Assembly: GCA_030692515.1 (NCBI GenBank)
Contig: JAUXZS010000028.1
Coordinates: 186,001-250,000, forward strand
Origin: Bacteroidota bacterium
GTDB lineage: Bacteria; Bacteroidota; Bacteroidia; B-17B0; Aurantibacillaceae
Direction of reading: 5' to 3'
DNA: 64,000 nucleotides
Shown: in pieces, positions 52,540 through 61,673 of the stretch
Layout: the number at the start of each line of letters is the position of its first letter
How positions within the stretch are numbered: position 1 is the stretch's first letter
Program-made: the position numbers and the translations under genes
The notes under the pieces: generated by a model
Databases searched by the model: none
Seen by the model: only the letters and a program-made list of their open reading frames with translations
What the model was told of the DNA's origin: nothing

Positions 52540-55500
52540 ATGAAACTAAGGTTTAATACCTTAATAAGCGTTTTGTTACCCGAACTTAAAATTGTTAAAA
52601 AAACGATTGTTTTATTGACATTGGTAATCTGTTGCCCTATTTATTCTCAAAACGTTTCAATTGACGATATAAAAAAAGACGCCAATAAATTATTCGAAGA
52701 AGAAGAGTTTACAAAAGCATACAAACTCTACGCGCAATTGGTTGCAAATTATCCAAAAGACCCTGAATACAATTTTAAACTCGGTGTTTGTATGATTTAC
52801 AGCGAGCCAGATAAAAAGAAATGTTTACCCTACCTTATTTTCGCAAATAGCAAAGCTGATGAAGCTCCTAAAGAAGTTAAATTTTATTTAGGAAAAGCCT
52901 ATCACATAAATTATCAATTTGACGAAGCAATTAAATATTATAACGAATATAAAAAAGTTGGCTCATCATCAAAGCAAAAAAAATTAATGGTTGATAGAGA
53001 AATAATGTCTTGCGGTTATGGCAAAAGACTATTAAGTAATTTATCCGACTTAGAAGTAAAAAGTAAAAAACAATTAAACGAAGCCGATTATTTTAGAAGT
53101 TATGATCTAAAAAATATTGGAGGAAAATTATTAATAAAACCGGAAACCTTTAGAACTGCATCCGACAAAAAGAAAAAAGAAAAATCAGTTGTTTATTTGC
53201 CTAGAGCAGCTGACAAAGTTTTTTTTAGTAGTTATGGCGAAACTACTGATAATAAAGACATTTATTATGCGATTAAACTAGCCAACGGAGAATTTGCAAA
53301 ACCTGTAAAATTAAATGGTATAAATACCGATTATGATGAAGATTATCCATTTTTACATCCAAACGGAAAAACATTATACTTTGCCAGTAAAGGTCATAAT
53401 GGTATGGGAGGTTATGATATTTTTAAATCTAATTATATTGAGGCAACCGACTCTTGGACACAACCGGAAAACCTTGAATTTCCAATAAACTCTCCAGATG
53501 ATGATTATTTATATGTTACAGATTCATTAGAAAAAGTAGCTTATTTTAGCACAGGCAGACAAAGTCCACCCGGCAAAATTGATGTCTTAAAAATAAATAC
53601 AGAACGAAAGGTTATTGATATTTTAGCCTTAAAAGGAACCGTTGTTAAAGAAAACGCGGAGCAAAGTTTAAAAAGTAAAATCACCGTTAAAAACATGGGC
53701 AACGGCGAAATTGTGGGTGTATTCGAGGCTCAAGATAATGGCGATTATTTAATGAATTTACCAAATGGCGCAAAACTTTTATATACTGTTGAAACACCAG
53801 GTTTAAAAACGCAATCAGAAAGAGTTGGATTGCCTTTTGCTACAAACTCAAGACCGTTAAAACAAACTATTTCATACGACAAAGGTATTTTAAAGATAAT
53901 TAACTACTTTGACGAGACACCAACAGACGAAAGTTATTTGCAATACTTAACGTTGATAGAAAAGAAATCTAAGCTTGATGTAAATGAAGGTCAAAACAAC
54001 TTAGGTGCTTCAACGTCTGATAATGCAATCTCTCTTAATACTTCAACTAATACTGTTACATCTAATAATAAAAACACACCAACTATTGAAAATTCAGAAC
54101 AAGACACTACTTCTAAAGTTGCTATTACTAACACAAAAACAGTAAATACACCTTCTAATACTTCATCAATAAAAAGCGTAAGTACTAAAGAGTTAGTTGA
54201 TATTGCTAAACAAGATGCAAATGACTCTAAAAAAGAAGCTGATCAATTAACACAGGATAGCTGGGACGCAGAACAAGTTGGCGAACAGAAAAAAATAGAA
54301 GCTACAACTAAATTAAAAGAAGCTGATGAAATTTTAAAAAATGCTCAGTCTATTACCAACGAAGATGAAAAAAACAAAGAAACAGAAAGAGGTAATAGCA
54401 TAAAAACAGAAGGAGAAAATGAATTAGCTGTGGCAAATAAAATTATAAATTTTTCGAATACTTTAAAAGAAGATGCCGCTAATAAACAGAAAGAGGCAAT
54501 CTTAAATGAAAAATATGCAGCGGAATTAGAGAAAATAAATATAAATAAAAACAAAGACAATAAAGAATCATTAGCTAAACTGGATGAATTGCAAAAAGAA
54601 ATTGCCAAATTATCAAACAAAGAAAGCAGTTCTGAAAATCTTTATAATTCAATTAAAACCGACATAGAACAAAAAGAAAAAGAAATAGCAACAGTTGAAA
54701 AATCTAATGCTGCTATAAATTCTAGTATAAAAGATATTAAATCTGAAATAAATAGTGATCAAATAGATCTTAGTAAAGCCAAGAAGAAAAAAGAAAAGGA
54801 AATATTAAACAATCAAATTACTGAATTAAAAACAGAACAAATAGAAAAAGAGAAACTGGCTGATCAAAATCAAACAGAAATTAAGAAACTAAATGATGAA
54901 TTGACTTCATTAAAAAGTGAGTTAGAACTTACGAATAAAATTAAAACAGAAACAATAGCTGCGGCAAAAACAAATTCTATTAATAACAGCATTTCTAACC
55001 AAGTTGAACCAACTAACGCAATAAAAACAAATTCTCCAACTTTAACTTCGTCTCAAAAAATTACTAATAAAGCATTAGAAGACAAATACAAAGATAAGAT
55101 TGCAGTTCTAGATATAAATAATCCATCAAGTATTCAAGAAAGCACAAAAGAAATTAAGAACTTCAACAAAGAAATTGATGCAGCTCTTGCAAAAAACAAA
55201 AAAGATTTACTTAATGCAAAAACTACAACGAGTAAGCAACAAATTACAAATGAAATAAAACAATTAGAGGGTAGTAAAAAAGATAACAATCAATTAATAG
55301 CCGCTAACAATAAACAATTACAAACTTTAAACCAAGAAATAACAAAAAACAATACTGCTAATAACACAATTGAAAAACCCATAAACTTAAGTCCTATTAC
55401 TGCAAAAAACAGCAACGATGCTATAAAAAATCTAGATGAATTAAGTAAACAATTAAATTCAAATGATAATGCAAATTTCGAATACAATGCTTACCAAAAT

Positions 55501-58500
55501 ACTGATGCTCAAAAATTAAAAATAGAAGCTGACGCTAAAATAAACGAGGCTTTTATTCAGCAGAAAAAATTAAAAGATTTAATTACGATAACTAAAGAAG
55601 AAGTTCAAAATTCTAATTCTGAAAGTAATCCTAATAAAGTAACACCAACAGAATTATATATTGAAGCTGAAGAACTTTTAAATAAGGCTCAAAAATTAAA
55701 AAGTGATGCTCAAACAAAAACCGGAGATGAAAAAGTAAAACTATTATCCGAAGCAAAGTCATTTGAAGAAAAAGGAAATTCAAAAAATATACAAGCTGCA
55801 GAAATTGTTAAGGCCGACAATACTGCCATTTACAATGTAAATTTAGCCAACATAAAAACTTTAATTGATGCTAATAAGGCTTCAGAAAACGAAGTTACAA
55901 AGGCCAAAACATTAAATGATGAAGCAACAACTGCTTTTAAGCAAGCATCTGCTATTAGAGAAGAGTCTAATTCTTTAACCAACATTGGCGCTAAGCTAGG
56001 TGGTTTAAGTAATGCGGAAGAAAAAGAAGCTTGGGCGCTTGCTAAACAAAAAGAAGCAATTGAACTACTTAAAGATTCTAATCCTACCACAGTATTAAAA
56101 ACGGCAATAACTTCTACATCTACAATTAAAGTTGTTAAAGAAGATAATGCTGTAAACACAAAACTGACAACAGTTAATGCGAGTTTAAATGAACTTGCAA
56201 AAACTAAAACTGATGCCTATCAAAAAATGTATGAGGCAAATGTTTTAGAACTTGAACAATTAGACTCAAATTTAAAAGAAAATGATGCTCTAATTTCAAA
56301 TACCCCTAGCCTAAAAAGCGAATCAATTGCTAGCAATAACAAAATAAATTCAGCAAAGGCTTTAAAACAAAAATCTGATTCTACTACAAATAGTAATGAT
56401 AAGCTAAATGAACTTATAGCCGCTACAAAAAAACAAATTGAAGCAATAAATCAAATAAATACACTAAACAAAAAAGTAGGCAGTCAAATTGCCAATAATA
56501 AAGCTAAAGAAAACACAGTTCCAAAAGATAATGCAATAGCAACTACTAATACTAATACTAATTCTACTAAAGATAATTCAGCTATAAACAATAATGCAAC
56601 TAAGGACAACGCTACTACAAAAAACAACACAACTAATGATAATGCCACTACAAAAAACAACTCTGCAACCAACAATAACACAACTAAAGATAACGCTACC
56701 GCAAAAACTAACTCTACAACTAATACAACTGTAGCCGAAAACAACTTTACAAATGCAATTGACACTAAAACTGTTGATATTAATGAGCTAAGTAAAACTG
56801 ATACTACAGCCGCTCAAGTAATAAATTATTTTGAAAATAAAACAAGCACTCTTAAAAATCCCCAAGCAAATAGCTTAAAAAATAAAGCTATAAATGAATT
56901 AAAAATTAATGACACAGAAAACAAAGCCATTGAACTTGAAATAAATAATTATAAAGACAAAAACCCTTCTTCAAATTTAACTTCTAAGGACCTTAAAACT
57001 AAAGCAGATGAATTATTAATTCAAGCAGAAGAGTTAAGTAATAAAGCATTTGAATTGAAAAACAAAGCTAATAATGCATCTGGCGCTGAGAAAGAAAATC
57101 TAATATCTGAAGCAAACCAACTTGAAAATCAATCACAAGATAAAAAAATTGAATCGTCTAATTTAAGCCAACAAAGCAATGAAATAGATTATAAAACAAA
57201 TAATGTTGCTATTAGCGAACTCCTAACAAAATTAGAAAACGATAATCCAACCTTAACTTCCGAATTAGAACAAAAAAATAGTGAAGTAGCTCTTCTTAAA
57301 TCCCAAGCTCAAAAATTAAGAGAAGAAGCTAATGCTCAATCAAACCTATCTGCTAAACTAGGGGCTTTAGGAAATGTAGAAGAAAAAGAAGCGGAATTTT
57401 TAATTAAACAAAATCAAATTATTACAGAATTAAAAAAACAATATCCTGATTATGTGGTTAAGCCATTTGTTAATGATAACAATACTTCAAACACAAATTT
57501 ACCTAGCAATTTAGTTCAAAAACAAAAACAAATTCAAGATAAACAAGCAACAGAATTAACCAATTTAACTAATGCTTTAAGTTTAGAATACGAAACTACT
57601 AAAATGTATGTTCCTAAAAATTTAAATAACGATCAGGAATTAGTTAAACAAAATGCCGAAAACCTTAATTCTGAATCCAAAAGACTATTGATAAAAGCAA
57701 CGCAAGAACCAAACCCGAAAGAAAAAGCTAAATTACTTACGCTCGCGGCAAAAAGCGGCAACGCTGCTAATGAACAATTAAATAAAATTATTGGAAACAA
57801 AGTTGTTACAAATAATAATAATACTAAAAACAATACTAATGTTGCCTTAAACACTAATCCTAAAAACAATAGCAACACAACTAAAAATACTAATCCAAAA
57901 AACAATACAAACTCAACTGCTACTAATACAGAAAATAACACAAATGCAACAGCAAAAAATACTACTAAAAATAATACCGAAGACACTAATAACCCAAGTG
58001 TAAACAACGCTAAAGGCACAGTTAAAATAGAAGGTTTGGAAATTGTGTCTAAAAATGCATACAGCGATGAAAAACCAATTCCTCTTGATTCTAAAATGCC
58101 GGATGGTTTAATTTTCCGTGTTCAAATAGGTGCCTTTAAAACTCAATTACCAAATGATGCCTTTAAAGGGTTGAGTCCGCTTAATGGTGAAACTGTTGGT
58201 AACGGTTATATACGTTACACTGCGGGTAATTTTATTAAATTTGAAAATGCAGATGCCGTTAAAAACGATCTTCGTAATCTTGGATATAGTGATGCGTTTG
58301 TTGTTGGATATTTTAATGGTAAACGTATAACTGTTGCCGAAGCAATTGCCCTATTAAATAAAGAAGGGAAAACAATTAATAGCAATGCTCCAACAACTGC
58401 TGGCATCACAGCAAATTCAAATATTCCAAACATAAATTCAAATGTAACACAACCAACTATAAATTCGCAAGAGGTTGTTAACGTAACAAAAGAGTTAGAA

Positions 58501-59238
58501 AAAATTAATGGTTTACTTTTCACCGTTCAAATTGGTGTTTATAATAAACAAGTAAGAAAAGGGCAGTTAAAAAACTTGGGTCCGATTTTTAGCGAAAGGT
58601 TACCAAGTGGATTGTACAGATACACTGCTGGTATTTATAATGATACAGAACGATTATTAACTGATAAACGTAAAGTTGTTGATTTAGGTATTAGCGACGC
58701 TTTTGTAAGTGCCTATTTAAATGGCAAACGAATTACATTTGCAGATGCTAAGGATAAAAAAGCAAACGATCCAACGGTTAAATTAGAAACACAAAACCCT
58801 ATTATTTTTCCAGAAGGTGGAGCAATAAATAAAACACCTGAGACAAATACTCCAGCCACTAACAACACGCCTGCTGTAAACACAAGTACAGTGCAGGCAT
58901 TTAAAAACGATGTTACAAATTATCCTGCCGCAACCGCTGAAAATGGCGTTAAAGCAACAGAAGAAGGAGTTAGCTTTAAAGTACAAATTGGTGCTTACAG
59001 TAAACAAATCCCAAATGATGTTGCGGCAAGATTCTCTGCCATTAAAAACTGGCCAATTGAAAACAAACAAATAAATAGCTTGTTTATTTATAACATTGGT
59101 AATTTTACAGATGCAAAATTTGCAAAATCATTAAAAGAGCAAGCCGTTAGTATTGGTATATCAGATGCATTTATTACTGTTTATAAAGATGGCAAAAAAG
59201 TTTATGGTGCCGAGGCTGCAGCGCTTTTAAATAGATAA
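52540..59238 (+). CDS. Giant PorE-like envelope protein: TPR, beta-propeller, CRD, coiled-coil stalk, three SPOR-like domains
   Basis: 2232 residues with an export signal (hydrophobic core about 20-35, 'IVLLTLVICCPIYSQ'). Domains in order: TPR-like helices (about 40-150, 'LFEEEEFTKAYKLYAQLVANYPKDPEYNFKLGVCM'); PD40/WD40-like propeller (about 195-355, 'VFFSSYGETTDNKDIYY', 'DYDEDYPFLHPNGKTLYFASKGHNGMGGYDIF', 'SPDDDYLYVT'); CRD-like beta domain (about 360-470); an Asn/Thr/Lys/Glu-rich coiled coil (about 540-1840) with internal duplication; and three SPOR-like repeats starting at about 1857, 1992 and 2144 ('FRVQIGAF', 'FTVQIGVY', 'FKVQIGAY'), each ending 'SDAF…Y..GK..' plus a helix. The first three domains copy the T9SS protein PorE, but its OmpA-like end is missing and SPOR modules stand in its place. 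SPOR binds glycan-denuded peptidoglycan. Monocistronic with its own terminator. Confidence 0.85.
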   Translation: MKLRFNTLISVLLPELKIVKKTIVLLTLVICCPIYSQNVSIDDIKKDANKLFEEEEFTKAYKLYAQLVANYPKDPEYNFKLGVCMIYSEPDKKKCLPYLIFANSKADEAPKEVKFYLGKAYHINYQFDEAIKYYNEYKKVGSSSKQKKLMVDREIMSCGYGKRLLSNLSDLEVKSKKQLNEADYFRSYDLKNIGGKLLIKPETFRTASDKKKKEKSVVYLPRAADKVFFSSYGETTDNKDIYYAIKLANGEFAKPVKLNGINTDYDEDYPFLHPNGKTLYFASKGHNGMGGYDIFKSNYIEATDSWTQPENLEFPINSPDDDYLYVTDSLEKVAYFSTGRQSPPGKIDVLKINTERKVIDILALKGTVVKENAEQSLKSKITVKNMGNGEIVGVFEAQDNGDYLMNLPNGAKLLYTVETPGLKTQSERVGLPFATNSRPLKQTISYDKGILKIINYFDETPTDESYLQYLTLIEKKSKLDVNEGQNNLGASTSDNAISLNTSTNTVTSNNKNTPTIENSEQDTTSKVAITNTKTVNTPSNTSSIKSVSTKELVDIAKQDANDSKKEADQLTQDSWDAEQVGEQKKIEATTKLKEADEILKNAQSITNEDEKNKETERGNSIKTEGENELAVANKIINFSNTLKEDAANKQKEAILNEKYAAELEKININKNKDNKESLAKLDELQKEIAKLSNKESSSENLYNSIKTDIEQKEKEIATVEKSNAAINSSIKDIKSEINSDQIDLSKAKKKKEKEILNNQITELKTEQIEKEKLADQNQTEIKKLNDELTSLKSELELTNKIKTETIAAAKTNSINNSISNQVEPTNAIKTNSPTLTSSQKITNKALEDKYKDKIAVLDINNPSSIQESTKEIKNFNKEIDAALAKNKKDLLNAKTTTSKQQITNEIKQLEGSKKDNNQLIAANNKQLQTLNQEITKNNTANNTIEKPINLSPITAKNSNDAIKNLDELSKQLNSNDNANFEYNAYQNTDAQKLKIEADAKINEAFIQQKKLKDLITITKEEVQNSNSESNPNKVTPTELYIEAEELLNKAQKLKSDAQTKTGDEKVKLLSEAKSFEEKGNSKNIQAAEIVKADNTAIYNVNLANIKTLIDANKASENEVTKAKTLNDEATTAFKQASAIREESNSLTNIGAKLGGLSNAEEKEAWALAKQKEAIELLKDSNPTTVLKTAITSTSTIKVVKEDNAVNTKLTTVNASLNELAKTKTDAYQKMYEANVLELEQLDSNLKENDALISNTPSLKSESIASNNKINSAKALKQKSDSTTNSNDKLNELIAATKKQIEAINQINTLNKKVGSQIANNKAKENTVPKDNAIATTNTNTNSTKDNSAINNNATKDNATTKNNTTNDNATTKNNSATNNNTTKDNATAKTNSTTNTTVAENNFTNAIDTKTVDINELSKTDTTAAQVINYFENKTSTLKNPQANSLKNKAINELKINDTENKAIELEINNYKDKNPSSNLTSKDLKTKADELLIQAEELSNKAFELKNKANNASGAEKENLISEANQLENQSQDKKIESSNLSQQSNEIDYKTNNVAISELLTKLENDNPTLTSELEQKNSEVALLKSQAQKLREEANAQSNLSAKLGALGNVEEKEAEFLIKQNQIITELKKQYPDYVVKPFVNDNNTSNTNLPSNLVQKQKQIQDKQATELTNLTNALSLEYETTKMYVPKNLNNDQELVKQNAENLNSESKRLLIKATQEPNPKEKAKLLTLAAKSGNAANEQLNKIIGNKVVTNNNNTKNNTNVALNTNPKNNSNTTKNTNPKNNTNSTATNTENNTNATAKNTTKNNTEDTNNPSVNNAKGTVKIEGLEIVSKNAYSDEKPIPLDSKMPDGLIFRVQIGAFKTQLPNDAFKGLSPLNGETVGNGYIRYTAGNFIKFENADAVKNDLRNLGYSDAFVVGYFNGKRITVAEAIALLNKEGKTINSNAPTTAGITANSNIPNINSNVTQPTINSQEVVNVTKELEKINGLLFTVQIGVYNKQVRKGQLKNLGPIFSERLPSGLYRYTAGIYNDTERLLTDKRKVVDLGISDAFVSAYLNGKRITFADAKDKKANDPTVKLETQNPIIFPEGGAINKTPETNTPATNNTPAVNTSTVQAFKNDVTNYPAATAENGVKATEEGVSFKVQIGAYSKQIPNDVAARFSAIKNWPIENKQINSLFIYNIGNFTDAKFAKSLKEQAVSIGISDAFITVYKDGKKVYGAEAAALLNR
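56520..56760 (+). repeat. Asn/Thr/Lys low-complexity coding repeat in the giant protein (first tract)
   Basis: About 80 codons of near-repeating ACT AAT / AAA AAC / GCT ACT triplets, translating as 'NTNTNSTKDNSAINNNATKD' and similar. Repeated words such as ACTAAAGATAA and ACAAAAAACAA make this tract prone to length change. Confidence 0.8.
57800..58010 (+). repeat. Asn/Thr/Lys low-complexity coding repeat in the giant protein (second tract)
   Basis: About 70 codons, translating as 'NNTKNNTNVALNTNPKNNSN' and variants, directly in front of the SPOR-like domains. A flexible linker. Confidence 0.8.
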
Positions 59239-59258
59239 TCTTAATTTAAAAATCCATT

Positions 59259-59298
59259 AAAAAAGGCTAGCTGAAATTTATCAACTAGCCTTTTTTTG
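59259..59298 (+). terminator. Terminator of the giant-protein gene
   Basis: AAAAAGGCTAG pairs with CTAGCCTTTTT around a loop of about 16 nt, followed by T residues. Confidence 0.85.
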
Positions 59299-59311
59299 AA
59301 TACAAATCTCT

Positions 59312-59368
59312 GTCATTTCGACGAAAGGAGAAATCTCATTTCATAGATCCTTCCTTCGTCAGGATGAC
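59312..59368. repeat. Interspersed GTCAT...ATGAC inverted repeat, copy 2
   Basis: GTCATTTCGACGAAAGG … AGATCCTTCCTTCGTCAGGATGAC. Its reverse complement matches the element at 2395-2453 over nearly all its length. It lies 18 nt from the htpG stop codon, on the far side from copy 3. Confidence 0.88.
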
Positions 59369-59386
59369 AAATTTTCTAATGTTCTA

Positions 59387-61309
59387 TTAAATCAATTCAA
59401 CACTTCTCTTAATAAAGTTGGTTAAGCTTTCTCCCTTTAATAATCCTTGAGATAGTAAAGCCAAATCTGTTGCTTGTTTAGCTAAACTAGTTTGTTTTTC
59501 AGTGTTCTTTTCATCCAATATTTTTGTAATTAATGGATGATTAGAGTTAACTACTAAATTATACATATCAGGCATATTACCATAAAAGCCCATTGCTCCT
59601 CCTCCACCCATCTGGTTCATGTCTTTCATTCTTCTCATAAACTCTGGACGAGTAATAACCATTGGCGCATCTTTTTCACTTAAATTTTCAAAGCTAACCA
59701 TAAACTGATCTTTACTTACCGTTCCTTCAATAATTGGTTGCAATTGTTTTTGTTGTTCTTCAGTAATTTTACTTACAGTATTTTCGTCTTTCTTAATTAG
59801 TTTATCAATTGTATCTGCATCTACGCGCACAAAAGAAATGTCTTTTAATTTTCCTTCTAATTGATTAATGTAATGAGGATCTAACATAGTTTCCATTAAC
59901 AACACTTCGTATCCTCTACTTTTTGCAGCATCAATATAAGCATGTTGCTCCTGAACATTTGTTGCGTATAAATAAATTAATTTTTTATCCTTATCTGTTT
60001 GAATTGGTTTAACCAAATTTTCAAATTCTTCAAACGTAAAGTATTTATTATCAGTTGTTTTTAATAATGCAAACTTGATTGCTTTTTCGTAAAACTTCTC
60101 ATCACTAATCATTCCATACTGAACAAATATTTTAATGTCATCCCATTTCTTTTCAAAATCCGGACGTTCTTTTTTAAATAATTCTTCAAGTTTATCAGCT
60201 ACTTTTTTAGTAATATGACTGGAAATCTTTTTTACATTACTATCAGCTTGTAAATAACTACGGCTAACGTTTAATGGAATATCCGGACTATCAATAACCC
60301 CACGTAATAAGGTTAAAAAATCTGGAACAATATTTTCAACATTATCGGTAACAAAAACTTGGTTACTGTATAATTGTATGCGGTCTTTTGGCATCTCTAG
60401 CTTATTACTAAGCTTAGGGAAATATAAAATACCGGTTAAATTAAAAGGATAATCGACATTTAAGTGAATGTGAAATAACGGCTCTTCGAATTGCATTGGA
60501 TACAATTCGTGATAAAAACTTTTATAGTTTTCAGGTGATAAATCAGTTGGTTTTTTTGTCCAAGCTGGAGCAGGATTATTAATAATATTATCAACTACAA
60601 TTTCAACTTCTTTTACATCTTCTTCTTTTTCGCCTTCTTTTAATTCGGGTTTAATTCTATCTTTTTTAGTTCCAAATTTTATTTCAACAGGTAAAAATTT
60701 ACAATATTTAGTTAGTAAACCTTCAATTTTATGATCATCTAAAAACTCTTCGCAATCATCGGCAATATGCAATACGATATCTGTACCACGTTGTGTTTTT
60801 GTTTCAATTTCTTCTACTTGATATTCAGGACTTCCATCACATTCCCAACGTACAGCTTTTGCGCCTTCTTTGTAGGATAACGAAAATATCTCAACTTGTT
60901 TGGCAACCATAAATGCAGAATAAAAGCCTAAGCCAAAATGACCTATCACTACATTTTTATCTACCTTATCTTTGTATTTATTTACGAACTCTTCTGCGCC
61001 ACTAAAAGCAATTTGAGCAATGTATTTATCAATTTCTTCAGCTGTCATACCTAAGCCTTTATCCTTAATGGTAATGGTTTTAGCTGCTTTATCAACAACA
61101 ACTTCAATTTTAGTATCACCTAAATCACCTTTTACTTCGCCCATACTTGCAAGGGCTTTAAGTTTTTTAGTTGCATCTACTGCATTACTAACTAACTCAC
61201 GTAAAAAAATCTCATTATCACTGTATAGAAACTTCTTAATGATCGGAAAAATATTTTCTGTTTGAACGTTAATTTTTCCTTTTGTGGTTGTACTTTTAGT
61301 TTTACTCAT
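59387..61309 (-). CDS. htpG: Molecular chaperone HtpG (bacterial Hsp90)
   Basis: Cytosolic dimeric ATP-dependent chaperone. 640 residues. N-terminal GHKL ATPase: 'FLYSDNEIFLRELVSNAVDATKKLK' at about 27-51 (metal/ATP Glu and Asn), 'TIKDKGLGMTAEEI' near 75, and 'VIGHFGLGFYSAFMV' near 121. The middle domain contains the family motif 'LPLNVSRSYLQ'-type sequence ('DIPLNVSRSYLQADSNVKKI' near 338-357). The C-terminal dimerisation region ends without a MEEVD tail, as in all bacterial forms. Bacteroidota-specific features are the charged linker near 215-235 ('KEGEKEEDVKEVEIVVD') and a length slightly above E. coli HtpG. Flanked by inverted copies of an intergenic repeat. Confidence 0.96.
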   Translation of the reverse strand: MSKTKSTTTKGKINVQTENIFPIIKKFLYSDNEIFLRELVSNAVDATKKLKALASMGEVKGDLGDTKIEVVVDKAAKTITIKDKGLGMTAEEIDKYIAQIAFSGAEEFVNKYKDKVDKNVVIGHFGLGFYSAFMVAKQVEIFSLSYKEGAKAVRWECDGSPEYQVEEIETKTQRGTDIVLHIADDCEEFLDDHKIEGLLTKYCKFLPVEIKFGTKKDRIKPELKEGEKEEDVKEVEIVVDNIINNPAPAWTKKPTDLSPENYKSFYHELYPMQFEEPLFHIHLNVDYPFNLTGILYFPKLSNKLEMPKDRIQLYSNQVFVTDNVENIVPDFLTLLRGVIDSPDIPLNVSRSYLQADSNVKKISSHITKKVADKLEELFKKERPDFEKKWDDIKIFVQYGMISDEKFYEKAIKFALLKTTDNKYFTFEEFENLVKPIQTDKDKKLIYLYATNVQEQHAYIDAAKSRGYEVLLMETMLDPHYINQLEGKLKDISFVRVDADTIDKLIKKDENTVSKITEEQQKQLQPIIEGTVSKDQFMVSFENLSEKDAPMVITRPEFMRRMKDMNQMGGGGAMGFYGNMPDMYNLVVNSNHPLITKILDEKNTEKQTSLAKQATDLALLSQGLLKGESLTNFIKRSVELI

Positions 61310-61358
61310 CTTTCTATATTTTTTAATTATCTGTTTTTAATTTTTATTCCCTAAAATT

Positions 61359-61414
61359 GTCATCCTGACGAAGGAAGGATCTATTTGCAAAGATTCCTCA
61401 TTCTTCGGAATGAC
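61359..61414. repeat. Interspersed GTCAT...ATGAC inverted repeat, copy 3
   Basis: GTCATCCTGACGAAGGAAGG leads into ATCT; the right half AGATTCCTCATTCTTCGGAATGAC is more diverged than in copies 1 and 2. It has the same orientation as copy 1 and the opposite orientation to copy 2. Confidence 0.85.
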
Positions 61415-61510
61415 AAAAGAGTACTCAATCTTCTGTGTAACTTGATATTACACAATTTCACAAACTTTATATCAAAAATAATACCATCAACAATAAAATG
61501 ACAAAATGGC

Positions 61511-61548
61511 AAAAAAAAGTCCTTCCTGTTAAACAGGAAGGACTTTTG
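61511..61548 (-). terminator. Terminator of the TPR protein gene
   Basis: AAAAGTCCTTCCTGTT and its exact reverse complement flank one base; on the minus strand it is followed by a T run. Perfect 16-bp stem. Confidence 0.85.
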
Positions 61549-61599
61549 AAGTTTAGTTTTAACAAGAATTTCAGTAATTAACTCAAAACTCTTTCTTAA

Positions 61600-61627
61600 A
61601 ATTTGTGTAATCCGTGTAATTAGTGCC
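61600..61627. repeat. TGTGTAATC-type repeat, partial copy
   Basis: AATTTGTGTAATCCGTG then TAATTAGTGCC. Shares TGTGTAATC(C/T)G(C/T)G with the right arm of the element at 30756-30775. Confidence 0.55.
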
Positions 61628-61647
61628 TTTATTGTATACAAACTTCA

Positions 61648-61660
61648 CGGCAGCTTGCCG
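61648..61660. repeat. Short palindrome CGGCAGCTTGCCG
   Basis: Five-base arms CGGCA/TGCCG around GCT, 14 nt past the TPR gene stop codon, so it lies in the 3' end of that transcript. Confidence 0.5.
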
Positions 61661-61673
61661 CAAGACTATAATT

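Larger units (their letters stand above)
61310..61673. other. Repeat-rich intergenic region upstream of htpG
   Basis: 364 nt containing, in order, the likely htpG leader, repeat copy 3 (61359-61414), the terminator of the upstream TPR gene (61511-61548), a TGTGTAATC-type repeat (61600-61627) and a small CGGCA/TGCCG palindrome (61648-61660). No convincing gene. Confidence 0.7.

Noticed and set aside
54345-58523. Several minus-strand frames inside the giant gene, rich in Leu, Val and Phe
   Set aside because: They are antisense shadows of Asn/Lys/Glu-rich codons (AAT, AAA, GAA), with no coding features.
59312-61414. htpG as cargo of a composite transposon
   Set aside because: The flanking copies are short palindromic repeats without transposase genes or target duplications, and htpG is a core gene.
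61381-61641. 86-codon minus-strand frame between htpG and the TPR gene
   Set aside because: It runs through an interspersed repeat, a strong terminator hairpin and another repeat, so the open frame is accidental.
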